Shown: positions 38,210-48,876, counted from the first letter of the stretch. The stretch: 64,000 nucleotides of DNA from Methylobacter marinus A45 (GCF_000383855.1 NZ_KB912877.1:1398616-1462615), one strand, 5' to 3'. Notes: generated by a model not told the origin, from the letters alone. Numbers and translations: made by a program.

Positions 38210-38863
38210 TTAACGCGTACCAAACACGACGATCGTCTTGCCATGAGCACTGATCAGCCCCTTATCTTCCAGTTCTTTTAACACGCGCCCGGCCATTTCT
38301 CTCGAACACCCGACAATGCGGCTGATTTCCTGGCGAGTGATATGCAACTGCATGCCATCCGGATGCGTGATGGCATCGGGTTCCTTGCAAAGATCCAACA
38401 AGGTTCGGGCAATTCGCCCTTCCACATCCATGAAGGCCAAATCGCAAAACTTACGATTGGCCGTGAGCAATCGGCCTGATAATTGCTCGCCCAACATGAA
38501 AAGTAACTCAGGCGCATACTCGAGTAATTCTTTTTTTAACGCCTGCCGGAAACGGTCATAGCCTATTTCGGCCAGTCGGCACTCGCTGCGCGTTTTAATA
38601 GTAACTTTTCTCGTTTCTACTCCTTTAAAAACACCAATCTCTCCTATGAATTCGTTTTTGTTAAGGTAAGCCAGAATCAGTTCACGTCCATCGTCATCTT
38701 CCACGCAGACACTGACCGATCCCTCCACGATATAATATAGCCGGTCTCCGGCATCACCAGGCCTGATTATAGTGGCCTTGGTCTGATACTTTTTTTTGTG
38801 GCAAAGGTTTAAAAACTGCTCCAATGCCTTTTTACTGGAGTCTTCTTGGGAAATAAGTGTCAT
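38210..38863 (-). CDS. vfr: CRP/Vfr cyclic AMP receptor regulator
   Basis: Global cAMP-dependent transcription factor of the CRP/Vfr group. The 217-residue product has the cyclic-nucleotide jelly roll with the phosphate-binding cassette (NEFIGEIGVFKGVETRKVTI; this has Glu-Ile-Gly but a Val-Glu-Thr-Arg spacing slightly unlike E. coli RSAWVRA), the long dimer helix and the helix-turn-helix ITRQEISRIVGCSREMAGRV. DNA recognition residues Arg-Glu...Arg are conserved, so CRP-like sites are expected. It is divergent from the OsmC gene with about 140 nt between. Confidence 0.87.
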   Translation of the reverse strand: MTLISQEDSSKKALEQFLNLCHKKKYQTKATIIRPGDAGDRLYYIVEGSVSVCVEDDDGRELILAYLNKNEFIGEIGVFKGVETRKVTIKTRSECRLAEIGYDRFRQALKKELLEYAPELLFMLGEQLSGRLLTANRKFCDLAFMDVEGRIARTLLDLCKEPDAITHPDGMQLHITRQEISRIVGCSREMAGRVLKELEDKGLISAHGKTIVVFGTR

Positions 38864-39002
38864 ATTAAAAACTCATCCAATGTCCATGTTGTATGTATGT
38901 CTTTAATAACAGTGCAGGATTTTAACGAAAAAATCAACATTGAAACTCTGTCAATCGCACATAATATGCTACCCTATGCCACATTTTTAACCGGGGAAAA
39001 AA

Positions 39003-39422
39003 ATGCAAGCAACAGTCAAATGGGTGGACGGCGCGATGTTCGTCGGCGAATCCGGCAGTGGCCATGCCGTGGTGATGGATGGTCCGCCCGACCACGGCGG
39101 GCGCAATATGGGCATACGACCCATGGAAATGATTTTATTGGGAGTCGGAGGCTGTTCCTCATTTGATGTGGTTCAGATTTTGCAAAAAGGCAAAAACGAC
39201 ATCGTCGATTGCATCGCGGAAATTTCCGCAGAACGGGTTGATGCCATACCCAGCGTGTTCAGCAAGATTCACATGCATTTTATCGTCAAAGGCCGAGGCT
39301 TAAAGCCGTCAACGGTCGAGCGGGCAATCAAGCTGTCCGCGGAAAAATATTGTTCGGCATCGATTATGCTGGGCAAGGCAGAGGTGGAGATCACCCATGA
39401 TTTTGAAGTTATCGAGGTTTAA
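39003..39422 (+). CDS. OsmC family protein (YhfA-type)
   Basis: A 139-residue OsmC/Ohr-fold protein. The two redox cysteines of the family are present, Cys51 ([13 protein letters not shown]) and Cys117 ([12 protein letters not shown]), so thiol peroxidase-type chemistry is possible. The short form next to crp/vfr matches the YhfA branch, which is commonly found beside crp in gammaproteobacteria. It is followed five bases later by speD. Confidence 0.9.
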   Translation: MQATVKWVDGAMFVGESGSGHAVVMDGPPDHGGRNMGIRPMEMILLGVGGCSSFDVVQILQKGKNDIVDCIAEISAERVDAIPSVFSKIHMHFIVKGRGLKPSTVERAIKLSAEKYCSASIMLGKAEVEITHDFEVIEV

Positions 39423-39427
39423 CTATT

Positions 39428-40234
39428 TTGAAAAAGTTGCAATTACAAGGCTTTAACAATTTAACGAAGTCGCTAAGTTTCAATATATACGATGTCTGCT
39501 ATGCGCCCGCCGAGCAGCAGCAGGCTTACATTGAGTATATTGATGAAGCCTATAATGCCGATAGACTGACACAAATTCTTAAAGACGTGGCCGAAATCAT
39601 CGGTGCGCAAATCCTTAATATTGCCCATCAGGACTATGAACCGCAAGGCGCCAGTGTGACCATGCTGATTTCGGAAGGCGATGCGCCGCCGCCGCCCAGC
39701 ATGAACAGTCAGTCGCCGGGGCCATTGCCGGACACTGTACTGGCGCATCTGGATAAAAGCCATATTACCGTACATACCTATCCCGAAAGTCACCCGGACA
39801 ACGGCATCAGCACGTTTCGCGCCGATATTGACGTGTCGACCTGCGGCCAGATCTCGCCGCTGAAAGCGCTCAATTACCTGATCCACAGCTTCGAGTCCGA
39901 CATTGTCATCATGGATTATAAAGTGCGTGGCTTTACACGCGATATTTCCGGCAAAAAGCACTATATCGACCACAACATCACCTCGATCCAGAACTATATC
40001 GCCAAAGACACATTGGAAAGCTATCAGATGATAGATGTGAACGTCTATCAGGAGAATATCTTCCATACCAAGATGATGCTGAAGGAAACCGAACTGGAAA
40101 ATTACCTGTTCGAAAAGGAAAGCAATTTGTCAGTCGATCAAAAAGCCGAGATTCAGGAAAAACTGCAGAAAGAGATGTTTGAAATCTTTTACGGCCATAA
40201 TTTTCAGCGCAACTATGAAGAAGTCAAATCATAA
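39428..40234 (+). CDS. speD: S-adenosylmethionine decarboxylase proenzyme
   Basis: Makes decarboxylated SAM for spermidine synthesis. The 268-residue proenzyme self-cleaves between Lys110 and Ser111 in [16 protein letters not shown], producing the pyruvoyl cofactor at the new N-terminus of the alpha chain. Homology to the E. coli long class ([18 protein letters not shown]) runs from the first codon, which fixes the start at a TTG (39428). The rare start and close spacing to the OsmC gene imply coupled, modest translation. No speE lies nearby. Confidence 0.95.
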   Translation: MKKLQLQGFNNLTKSLSFNIYDVCYAPAEQQQAYIEYIDEAYNADRLTQILKDVAEIIGAQILNIAHQDYEPQGASVTMLISEGDAPPPPSMNSQSPGPLPDTVLAHLDKSHITVHTYPESHPDNGISTFRADIDVSTCGQISPLKALNYLIHSFESDIVIMDYKVRGFTRDISGKKHYIDHNITSIQNYIAKDTLESYQMIDVNVYQENIFHTKMMLKETELENYLFEKESNLSVDQKAEIQEKLQKEMFEIFYGHNFQRNYEEVKS

Positions 40235-40250
40235 TACCTGACTGTCGACA

Positions 40251-40270
40251 GGGCGACCGACCGGTCGCCC
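40251..40270 (+). terminator. Hairpin after speD
   Basis: A perfect 8-bp stem, GGGCGACC with GGTCGCCC, and a 4-nt loop lie 17 nt after the speD stop. The following TATTCC is only weakly T-rich, so it is a terminator or an mRNA-stabilising hairpin. The rest of the gap to 40530 shows no gene. Confidence 0.55.
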
Positions 40271-40530
40271 TATTCCGCCAACCCCTTTATATGCCGGGCA
40301 ATTAACGCCGCGAAGGCTATCCCCAACTCTCTTCTTTCTTCCAATCCCTCTGCGCCGAAACCACGGGCGTCAGGCATTTTGTCAGCGCCACAGGGAACTA
40401 ATGCCTGGCAAATCGGTTCACAGGAACAAAATAGCAGATTGTTATCATTATGTTCTCCTCGTTTTTTTCAGCAGTAACGCCCCGACCCTGAATTATTTCA
40501 TTGAAGCCGCCGTCTGCATCAACTACTAGA

Positions 40531-41007
40531 TTATTCCTGTTTTTGTGCGTTTCTTGCCTCTACGATGTCGTAGTATTCATCCGGTTTCGGCCGGTATAAG
40601 AACAGCCCCAACGCCGACAGGCCAGTAAATATATACAGCGTATTGAAATCATCACCCAAAATAAACATGACAAAACCGAAAATCCCCACGCTTTCAATCA
40701 ATGCCGCCGAAACCGTAACGGTCAGTAGATAACGGTTTTTGGCCGACTTGTCGCCGGGCATGGTTTGGTTCAGGCGTAGTTGAATATGCCGGATCAGATT
40801 GGTCAACGGAAAAGTGACAATGGCGACGGCATATAAAATCGTTCTGATCAATTCCCGCTGATCATGAGGCAGATGCTGCTGCAACTGCCCCCCGGCGATA
40901 TGGCAGGCCATAATGGCCGCCGCCAGCATGACCAGCATCATGATGACGATTATCCAGGGCAGGATAAGATCGGATTTCAATTGTTCGCGTTCAACTTGGC
41001 CCAGCAT
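40531..41007 (-). CDS. Four-helix integral membrane protein
   Basis: Unassigned. The 158-residue product has four likely membrane helices (LILPWIIVIMMLVMLAAAIM, ILYAVAIVTFPLTNLI, LTVTVSAALIESVGIFGFVM and FTGLSALGLFLY). It carries short charged loops and a cytoplasmic tail with KPDEYYDIVEARNAQ. No catalytic motif is visible. It is divergent from the large sensor kinase gene, but nothing connects them functionally. Confidence 0.75.
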   Translation of the reverse strand: MLGQVEREQLKSDLILPWIIVIMMLVMLAAAIMACHIAGGQLQQHLPHDQRELIRTILYAVAIVTFPLTNLIRHIQLRLNQTMPGDKSAKNRYLLTVTVSAALIESVGIFGFVMFILGDDFNTLYIFTGLSALGLFLYRPKPDEYYDIVEARNAQKQE

Positions 41008-41148
41008 TTTATTTCCCGGTTAGATGCGTAAATAGCGCTTATGATAGCAAAATCTGTTACTTAGACTGACATTTCCATGCGATATCAACTTACATTCCTG
41101 TAAAGAATGCTATAGTCCATCCATGTACTTTCGTTTAAGCCCACTGCA

Positions 41149-44100
41149 ATGAAAACATTATTAAATTTTAAAATCTTGAATAAACTGGGCGAAAGCATGC
41201 ATGCCGATGTCTATCAAGCGCATGACTTAAATGATCAGGACAATCTACTGGCCCTTAAGAAAATCAAGCCGCAATTTTGCAGCGAGGATGCCGTCTCCTA
41301 TATACGCCAGCAGATTAACCAACTCAGCGAACTGGAACTACCTCGCAGCATTATTCCCGAGGTCTATCATCCCTCGGTCGACTCGTTGTGCCTAATACAG
41401 CCCTATATCGAAGCCCAACCGCTAAGTCGCTGGCTGGAAAGCCATAGGGCACCCGATCTGCTGACAACGATCAAGATCATCATCGCCATTGCCGAGCAAC
41501 TGGAAGACATCCACAAAGCCGGGCATATCCATAAGAGCATAAAGCCCACGAACATACTGATCGACCCGGAAACGCTGGCCGTCCAGATTATCGATGACAT
41601 CCGGGTGCTGGATATCAATCAGCTTAGCCATTTCATTTACGAAGAGCATTTCCGCCTACAAACGCTGCCTTATTTATCGCCGGAACAAACCGGCCGCATC
41701 AAGCATTCGGTCAATTATACGACCGACTTGTATTCGCTGGGCACCATATTCTTTGAATGCCTGGCTGGCAAACCGCCTTTTTTGTTTGACGATCCGATCG
41801 CCATCATTCACTCCCATATTGCCGAAACTCCGGCACTGATTAATGAAATAAACCCGGACATACCTAAAGTCATCGGCAAAATCATTGCGCTGCTTTTGGA
41901 AAAAGCCCCCGAAAAACGTTATCAGACAGCGGCCGGCCTAAACGTGGATCTGAAATATTGTTTACGTGGGCTACAGCAAAACCGGGACATCAACAGTTTC
42001 ATCCTGAAGCAAAAGGATTTCAGCAACCGCATTACGATTCCGTCGTTAATGGTCGGGCGTGAAGAGCAAAAAAAACAATTGCTTGATGAATACAGCAAGG
42101 TCTGTGCCGGTGTATTTCGTTCGGCACTGATTTCAGGCTTGTCCGGCATCGGCAAAACACGGCTGATTCAGGAACTGCAGTTGCCGATTATCGCGCATGC
42201 CGGCTATTTCACTTCCGGCAAGTTCGACCAGTTCAAAAAACATATTCCTTACAGCACGCTGATCCAGGCCTTCAGTCATCTGATAAAAACTTTCCTGACC
42301 GAAGACCGGGGACGTATCGCCTACTGGCGCCGGCGCATCAGCGAGCAATTAGGCGAGAACGGGCGCCTGATTACCGACCTGGTTCCCGAATTGCATCTGA
42401 TTATCGGGCCCCAGCCGGAAGTGCCGAACTTGCCGCCGATTGAAGCGCGCAACCGGTTTAATGACACGGCCGAAAAATTCCTCGCCAGCCTGATCTCGGA
42501 AGAACACCCGTTAACGCTGTTTATTGACGACTTACAGTGGTGTGACGGCGCCACGTTCGATTTACTCGAGCGTATTTTCGACAATGCCATGGACTATCCA
42601 TATTTATTCTGGCTAGGCGCTTACCGGCAAAACGAGGTCGACAGCAGCCACCGGCTGATGCGCCTGATCCACAAAATCAAGCAGGCCCATCGCCCGCTGC
42701 AGGAAATCCGCCTGGAGGCGCTAGGGCTTAGCGAGGTCAACCAGATGACCGCGTATATCCTGAACACTTATCCGTCCAGGACCCAGGATTTATCGAAAAT
42801 CATCTACCAGACCTCGGCCGGCAACCCCCTGTTCGTCAACGAAAGCCTGCGCTGGCTGCATACCTACAAGCATCTGCACCTGACCGAAAACGGCTTATGG
42901 ACATGGGATGACGAGCAATTGCGCCATACCGCCATTCCCGATTCGGCACTGGACCTGTTCAAGGACAAAATCGCCAAGCTGCCCCAGCCTGTCCGCGAGT
43001 TGCTGAGTATTGCCGCCAGTCTCGGCGCCAGGTTCGAGGCATCCGATCTGGCACTGACGACGGCAATGACGCTGCCGGCCCTTTATCATGCCTTGACGCC
43101 GGCATTCAACAGCAACATTTTGCTCAGGGAAAAAGACCAGTTGCTGTTTTTCCACGACCAGGTTCAGGCCGCGGCCGCCAGCTTTCTTGATGCCGACAAG
43201 AAACGGCGCATACACGGGCAGATCGCCACGGCGCTGATCAGCGCCATTCCCGAACACGCCGACCTTGAAACCCTGCCCAATCTGTTCGCCATCGTCGAAC
43301 ACCTGGCTAACGGCAGGGAACCCGGCCAAAGCCTGGAGAGCCGTCTTGAAGAGGCGAAATTCAATTATTACGCCGGCATCGCGGCCATGAAAGCGCTGGC
43401 GATGGACAACGCCAACTATTTTTTCCATCAAAGCAAAAACCTGTACCCTGAAGACAGCTGGGACAAAGACTATGCGTTTTTATTTTCCCTGCATAAATAC
43501 CTGGCCCGGACGGAAATGGCCCTGGGCAACCAGCCCGCATCGGAACAAATCCTGAACACGCTGATCAATCACTCAAAAAGCGATATCGACCGCATCGACT
43601 GTTTATACGAACAAACGACCGGTCTGTCCTCAATGGGCAAGTTTGAACAGGCCATCGCCCTGGGCAATCGCGGCCTGGCCTATTTCAACCGGTCCATTCC
43701 CGATGATGATGAGCAGTCGCTGGAGCGCGCGGCCACGATTATCCAGCAGATCCATGCGGGCGATACCGATATTTGGCAGAAAATACTCGATATTGAACCC
43801 AGCAGCGACCGGGCCACTCAAATTGAAACCGGCATCTACAGTGAACTGATTCCCGATTACTATCTGGCGGGCATGGTGCCGCAGCTTTATCTATCCGCTA
43901 TTCAATCAACACAGAACTGTCTGGGCGGCGGCGTTGATGAATCAGTCATTTATGGTTTTTCAATGGTGGGCCTGTACCTGCAGCGCAAAGGCCAGTATGA
44001 ACTGTCCTTCCGCTATGAAGACTTAGGTCTGGCCCTGGCGCACCGCTATCCCGACACATTTGGCGCAACTAAAGGCATCAACGGCATTCTATGGACCAAT

Positions 44101-46278
44101 ATGCATAACCGCAGCGATTCGGCTTATATTATTGAACAGTGCCAGAAAAATATTCACCGGGGCAAAAACTGCGGCGATTTATATAACGCCGGCCTGTCCT
44201 ATGGCCCGTATATCTGGCATTTAATTCATCAGGGCGCGCATTTGCGGCAAGTCATTGATGTGGCCGAGGAGTGCATCCATTTTTCCAACCGATTCAATCT
44301 ATCCCTGTCCCTGGGACTGGCCGAAAGCGCCCTTGCCGGCTGGGCGGATATGATGAATACGGAGCGGACACCTTGCAGCGAGCAGGAAATAGCGGACAAA
44401 CTCAATAAATGGGCGACCGATAAACACGTCGTCTCGATCGGCGGCTATTACTCACTGAAAGGCATCAGCAGCCATTATCTGGGCGATTACGAGCAGGCGG
44501 CAGACTACCTGCATCAGGCGGAACCCTATTTGCGCGGTTTGAGCGATAACATTCTCAATCGCCTGTGGTATGTGTTTCGCTATGTCAATGGGCTCAGACT
44601 GCACAAGACCATACCGGACGAAGAACAAGAGACGTTAGACTATTGCCTGGAGCAGGTGCAAACCTGGGCCGAGCTCGGGCCGATTTTAAAACCCTACCTG
44701 ACCTTTATGCGGATGGAACAGGCACACCACAGCGGCGATTTCAGCGAAACGCGGCGTCACTGTCTTGATGCGATCGACCTGAGCAAATCACAGCATTTCA
44801 CCCTGCTGGAAGGCTTCCTGAATGAACGGCTGGGCCAGATACTGATAGACCGCCAGCATAACTACGCCAATTACTATTTAACCCGGGCGGCAGGCCATTA
44901 TTTTGACTGCGACGCGGAGATCAAAGTCAGGCAACTGACGGAAAACTATTCCATCACTCTGCAGACCGATGACAATACCCCCGCCGATGCGTCCCTGGCG
45001 CAGATGCTCGATGTCAATTACCTGCTGCTGGCGACGCGTACCATCACGCAACAGCAGAACCTGAACGGTCTGCTAAGCGCCATCCTGCAATCGATCATGG
45101 AACGGCTCGGCGCCAAAACCGGCTATCTGCTCATTGCCGAACCGCAGGACCTGGCCGTATTGGCCAAAGGCATCAAGCACGGCTTTGTTGACGTACAGCT
45201 GCGCGGCGACCCGAATCTGAGCACCGATACCTTGAGCCTGGCCATCGTCAACTACGTGTACCGTACCGCTGAAATGCTGGTGCTTGATAACGCCGGCAGC
45301 GACGGCGATTTTATAGCGGACGGCACAGTGCAACACCAGCATCTTAAATCGGTACTTTGCGTGCCGTTGTTGAAACAGCAACAGGTCCTGGGCGTCTTGT
45401 TCCTGGAGAACAACCTGATCACCTCCGCGTTCACGCGCGAGCAAATCGAACTGACCCGGCTGTTAACCGCGCAAGCGGCGATCGCGCTGGAAAACACCCT
45501 GCTGATCGAGGAAATGAAGCGCAGCCAGGCGCAAATACAATTACTGAATGAGGAACTGGAACTGCGCGTTGCAGAGCGCACCGCCTCCTTGAACAGCGCC
45601 AATGAAGAGCTGAAGCATTTTGCCTATGTCGTGTCCCATGATCTGAAAGCGCCGCTGCGCGCCATTAACCAGCTATCGGGCTGGATTTGCGAGGACTATG
45701 CCGACGCCTTTGATGATAATGGCCGCGAACAGATGGCCTTGCTGCGCGACCGCGCCAAACGCATGCACGAAATGATCGACGGCATCCTGCAATACTCCCG
45801 GGTCGGCCGTTTCGTGGAACCCGAGGAACAAATCGATTGCAACCAGCTGCTGGCGGACGTGATCAGTCTGATCGCGCCGCCCGCCCACATAGAAGTGCAT
45901 ATCCAGGCCGACTTACCCGTCATCGAGGGAGAAAAACTGAGACTGTTTCAGGTTTTCCAGAACTTACTGGATAATGCCATCAAATACAACGATAAGGAGA
46001 AGGGCATCATCTCGGTCACCTGCATGGAGCAAAACCACTACTGGCAGTTTGCAGTGACCGATAACGGCCCCGGCATCGATAAAAAATACCAGGAAAAAAT
46101 ATTCCAGTTATTTCAAACTTTAAAACCTAAAGACCAGTCCGAAAGTACAGGTATCGGTTTAAGCCTGATAGAGAAAATTGTCACGACGTGGGGCGGCAAA
46201 ATCTGGCTTGAGTCTGAAGTAGGAAAAGGGAGCTCTTTTATTTTCACCATACCTAAAAGAAGAAAAAAATATGAATAG
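41149..46278 (+). CDS. Pseudokinase-AAA-GAF-histidine kinase hybrid
   Basis: A 1709-residue multidomain sensor. Residues about 10-270 form a Ser/Thr-kinase fold with the ATP-site Lys kept (LLALKKIKP), but the catalytic loop reads HKSIKPTN (near 128), without the usual Asp, and the DFG position is IDDIRV (near 147). It then has an AAA/STAND ATPase (Walker A GLSGIGKT at about 330, Walker B LFIDDLQWCD near 458), a long helical TPR-like stretch (about 600-1230), a GAF domain (about 1284-1453), a coiled coil, the His box FAYVVSHDLKAPLRAI (His near 1497) and HATPase. Its start has no clear ribosome site. It overlaps the next gene by 8 nt. Confidence 0.9.
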   Translation: MKTLLNFKILNKLGESMHADVYQAHDLNDQDNLLALKKIKPQFCSEDAVSYIRQQINQLSELELPRSIIPEVYHPSVDSLCLIQPYIEAQPLSRWLESHRAPDLLTTIKIIIAIAEQLEDIHKAGHIHKSIKPTNILIDPETLAVQIIDDIRVLDINQLSHFIYEEHFRLQTLPYLSPEQTGRIKHSVNYTTDLYSLGTIFFECLAGKPPFLFDDPIAIIHSHIAETPALINEINPDIPKVIGKIIALLLEKAPEKRYQTAAGLNVDLKYCLRGLQQNRDINSFILKQKDFSNRITIPSLMVGREEQKKQLLDEYSKVCAGVFRSALISGLSGIGKTRLIQELQLPIIAHAGYFTSGKFDQFKKHIPYSTLIQAFSHLIKTFLTEDRGRIAYWRRRISEQLGENGRLITDLVPELHLIIGPQPEVPNLPPIEARNRFNDTAEKFLASLISEEHPLTLFIDDLQWCDGATFDLLERIFDNAMDYPYLFWLGAYRQNEVDSSHRLMRLIHKIKQAHRPLQEIRLEALGLSEVNQMTAYILNTYPSRTQDLSKIIYQTSAGNPLFVNESLRWLHTYKHLHLTENGLWTWDDEQLRHTAIPDSALDLFKDKIAKLPQPVRELLSIAASLGARFEASDLALTTAMTLPALYHALTPAFNSNILLREKDQLLFFHDQVQAAAASFLDADKKRRIHGQIATALISAIPEHADLETLPNLFAIVEHLANGREPGQSLESRLEEAKFNYYAGIAAMKALAMDNANYFFHQSKNLYPEDSWDKDYAFLFSLHKYLARTEMALGNQPASEQILNTLINHSKSDIDRIDCLYEQTTGLSSMGKFEQAIALGNRGLAYFNRSIPDDDEQSLERAATIIQQIHAGDTDIWQKILDIEPSSDRATQIETGIYSELIPDYYLAGMVPQLYLSAIQSTQNCLGGGVDESVIYGFSMVGLYLQRKGQYELSFRYEDLGLALAHRYPDTFGATKGINGILWTNMHNRSDSAYIIEQCQKNIHRGKNCGDLYNAGLSYGPYIWHLIHQGAHLRQVIDVAEECIHFSNRFNLSLSLGLAESALAGWADMMNTERTPCSEQEIADKLNKWATDKHVVSIGGYYSLKGISSHYLGDYEQAADYLHQAEPYLRGLSDNILNRLWYVFRYVNGLRLHKTIPDEEQETLDYCLEQVQTWAELGPILKPYLTFMRMEQAHHSGDFSETRRHCLDAIDLSKSQHFTLLEGFLNERLGQILIDRQHNYANYYLTRAAGHYFDCDAEIKVRQLTENYSITLQTDDNTPADASLAQMLDVNYLLLATRTITQQQNLNGLLSAILQSIMERLGAKTGYLLIAEPQDLAVLAKGIKHGFVDVQLRGDPNLSTDTLSLAIVNYVYRTAEMLVLDNAGSDGDFIADGTVQHQHLKSVLCVPLLKQQQVLGVLFLENNLITSAFTREQIELTRLLTAQAAIALENTLLIEEMKRSQAQIQLLNEELELRVAERTASLNSANEELKHFAYVVSHDLKAPLRAINQLSGWICEDYADAFDDNGREQMALLRDRAKRMHEMIDGILQYSRVGRFVEPEEQIDCNQLLADVISLIAPPAHIEVHIQADLPVIEGEKLRLFQVFQNLLDNAIKYNDKEKGIISVTCMEQNHYWQFAVTDNGPGIDKKYQEKIFQLFQTLKPKDQSESTGIGLSLIEKIVTTWGGKIWLESEVGKGSSFIFTIPKRRKKYE

Positions 46279-46675
46279 CATTCAACCCATCTTGCTCGTC
46301 GAGGATGATCAAGTCGATATCATGACCGTGGAACGCGGCCTGAAAAAACTCGGCGTGATCAATAAACTGGTCACAGTCAATAACGGCGAGGAAGCGCTGC
46401 AGTATCTGGAAAGTTCCGAGGACGAACTGCCCTGCATGATCCTTTTGGACATCAACATGCCCAAGATGAACGGGCATGAATGCCTGAAACAACTCAAAAG
46501 CCATCCCGCTTTTAAGAACATCCCCGTGATCATGCTGACATCATCGATGGAACAGCAGGATGTCGATCAAGGTTTCGCCCTCGGCATTTCCGGCTATATC
46601 CTGAAACCAGTCGATTACGATCAATTCATCGATGCCATTCAAGTGCTAAACTCATACTGGACCATCAAGAAATAA
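46271..46675 (+). CDS. CheY-like single-domain response regulator
   Basis: A 134-residue stand-alone receiver of the Rcp1 type, with acidic pair EDD (11-13), phospho-Asp60 (CMILLDINMPKMNG), Thr90 and Lys112 (YILKPVD). It has no output domain. Genes of this kind sit directly behind GAF/PAS histidine kinases whose His box is SHDLKAPLR, as here, and act as the phosphate acceptor. The start lies within the end of the kinase gene, so translation is coupled. Confidence 0.93.
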   Translation: MNSIQPILLVEDDQVDIMTVERGLKKLGVINKLVTVNNGEEALQYLESSEDELPCMILLDINMPKMNGHECLKQLKSHPAFKNIPVIMLTSSMEQQDVDQGFALGISGYILKPVDYDQFIDAIQVLNSYWTIKK

Positions 46676-46680
46676 GTCTT

Positions 46681-48876
46681 ATGCCGGACATAAAAGTATT
46701 ATTAGTCGAAGATGACCTGACCGACCAGATGAGCTTCAAGCGCTTTGTCAAGCATGAGCATTTGCCTTATGCCTTTGACATTGCCGGCTCCGTGGCGGAA
46801 GCCATCGAGGCCTTGCAACAGAACGAGTATGACGTCATTCTGGCCGATCACGCCCTGGGCGACGGCACGGCCTTCGACCTGTTCGCTTTTATTCCCGACA
46901 CCACCTCGGTGATTTTCGTGACCGGCAGCGGCGCCGAGGATATTGCCGTCAGGGCGCTCAAGATGGGGGCTTCCGATTATCTGTCCAAGGATCTTAACGG
47001 CCAGTACCTGAAGTTAATCCCGATCACCATCAATCATGTGTTAAAAGCCAAGTCGGCTGAACGGGAACTGGATGAACATCGCCACCGGCTTGAAAACCTG
47101 GTTGCCGAGCGCACGACAGAACTGCGCCAGGAAATCGGCGAGCGCCAGCAGGCGGAAGAGCAGCTAAGGCGGGAAAAAGAACGCGCGTTGATCACCTTAA
47201 AGTCCATAGGCGACGCCGTTATCACCACCTCTAAAAACGGCATTATCGAATTTTTGAATCCGGTTGCCGAAAAGCTGACCGGCTGGCGCGTAGCCGAAGC
47301 CCGGGGGCGCGTCATTGACGAGGTCTTCAATATATATAACGACATCACCCGAAAGCCGCTGCCCAACCCGGTGTTTCGCGTTCTGGCCACCCATGAGACC
47401 GAATTCATCAGCCACGATACGCTGCTGATCAACCGCTACGGCATAGAATATTCGATCCAGGATTCCGCCGCCCCGATTCATGACCGGGAGCGCCAGATAC
47501 AGGGCGTGGTCCTCGTATTCAGCGATGTGACGGCATCGCGGCGCCTGTCCAAGGAGCTTGCCTATCAAGCCGCGCACGACCCCTTGACGGGCCTGGTAAA
47601 CCGCCGCGAATTCGAAGTCAGGCTCAACCGTATCTTGAAAGCAAGAAATCACGATGAAGGCGACTTTGCCTTCTGCTATCTGGACCTGGACCAGTTCAAA
47701 ATCATCAACGACACCTGCGGCCATACCGCCGGCGACGAACTGCTCAAACAGGTGACGACCCTGCTGCAGCACGAGGTCAGGGTGCGCGACACGCTGGCGA
47801 GGCTCGGCGGCGACGAGTTCGGCATCCTGATGGAACACTGCACGATTGAGCAGGGCGAGCGTCTGGCCAACTCCTTGCGCGAAATCATCGCCAATTATCG
47901 CTTCAGCTGGGAGCGCCAGAGCTTTCGCATCGGCGTCAGTATCGGCCTGATCGCCATCGACAACGAATTCCACTCGCTCAACGACCTGCTCATGATTGCC
48001 GATGCCTGCTGCTACGCCGCCAAGGACGCAGGCCGCAACCGGGTTTACGTGTACCAGAAAAACGCCGAGGAAATCCTGCAGCGCTCCGGACAGATGCACT
48101 GGATCGCCAAGCTGAACGAAGCCCTCGATAAAGACCATTTCCGCATTTATAAACACCACATCAAAAGCATTCACGAACAGGAAGGCGAGCATTACGAGAT
48201 CCTGGTCAGGATAGAGGAAAACAACAACACCCTGATCCCCCCCGGCGCGTTTATTCCAGCCGCCGAGCGCTATGGCCTGATGCCGAAAATCGATCAGTAC
48301 ATTATCGCCAAGACCTTCGCCTGGTTCGCGGACAACCCCCAGCAACTGGACCAGTTATCGCTGTGCACGATCAACCTGTCCGGCCACACCCTCGGTAGCG
48401 AGGGCATCCTGGCGACCATCACGCGGCAACTGGATTATTACGCCTTGCCGGCCCATAAGTTCTGTTTTGAAATCACCGAAACGGCGGCGATTTCCAACCT
48501 GAACATGGCGACCACGTTTATTACCACATTAAAGGAAAGCGGCTGTCGGTTTGCGCTGGATGACTTCGGCAGCGGCCTGTCGTCATTCGCTTACCTGAAA
48601 AACCTGCCGGTCGATTATCTGAAGATTGACGGCATCTTCGTCCAGGATATCTGCAACGACGAAATCGATCTCGCCATGGTCAAGTCCATCAATGAGATCG
48701 GCCATCTGATGGGCAAGAAGACGATCGCCGAATTTGTCGAAAGCGAAAGGGTTTATGACAAAATCGTGGAATTGGGCGTCGATTACGCGCAAGGCTACTG
48801 GATCAGCCAGCCTGTCCCGCTGGAGACGCCTTATTCCGCCCCGCCGGTTATTGACGCGCCCTATACGCTCGAATAA
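46681..48876 (+). CDS. REC-PAS-GGDEF-EAL cyclic-di-GMP protein
   Basis: A 731-residue output protein of the three-gene cassette. The receiver has Asp56 (DVILADHALGDG). A coiled coil and PAS domain (about 175-290) lead to a diguanylate cyclase domain with intact GGDEF (LGGDEF, near 375-380) preceded five residues earlier by an inhibitory-site RxxD (RVRD). The C-terminal EAL domain keeps the ExLxR motif as EILVR (Glu506), NLSGHTL, EITETA, DDFGSGLSSFAYL and LKIDG, so both synthesis and hydrolysis of c-di-GMP are plausible. It starts five bases after the CheY-like gene; its end overlaps the convergent CPBP gene by 29 nt. Confidence 0.93.
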   Translation: MPDIKVLLVEDDLTDQMSFKRFVKHEHLPYAFDIAGSVAEAIEALQQNEYDVILADHALGDGTAFDLFAFIPDTTSVIFVTGSGAEDIAVRALKMGASDYLSKDLNGQYLKLIPITINHVLKAKSAERELDEHRHRLENLVAERTTELRQEIGERQQAEEQLRREKERALITLKSIGDAVITTSKNGIIEFLNPVAEKLTGWRVAEARGRVIDEVFNIYNDITRKPLPNPVFRVLATHETEFISHDTLLINRYGIEYSIQDSAAPIHDRERQIQGVVLVFSDVTASRRLSKELAYQAAHDPLTGLVNRREFEVRLNRILKARNHDEGDFAFCYLDLDQFKIINDTCGHTAGDELLKQVTTLLQHEVRVRDTLARLGGDEFGILMEHCTIEQGERLANSLREIIANYRFSWERQSFRIGVSIGLIAIDNEFHSLNDLLMIADACCYAAKDAGRNRVYVYQKNAEEILQRSGQMHWIAKLNEALDKDHFRIYKHHIKSIHEQEGEHYEILVRIEENNNTLIPPGAFIPAAERYGLMPKIDQYIIAKTFAWFADNPQQLDQLSLCTINLSGHTLGSEGILATITRQLDYYALPAHKFCFEITETAAISNLNMATTFITTLKESGCRFALDDFGSGLSSFAYLKNLPVDYLKIDGIFVQDICNDEIDLAMVKSINEIGHLMGKKTIAEFVESERVYDKIVELGVDYAQGYWISQPVPLETPYSAPPVIDAPYTLE

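Noticed and set aside
47197-48345. 382-codon frame opposite the GGDEF-EAL gene
   Set aside because: Antisense shadow of a clearly coding multidomain gene.
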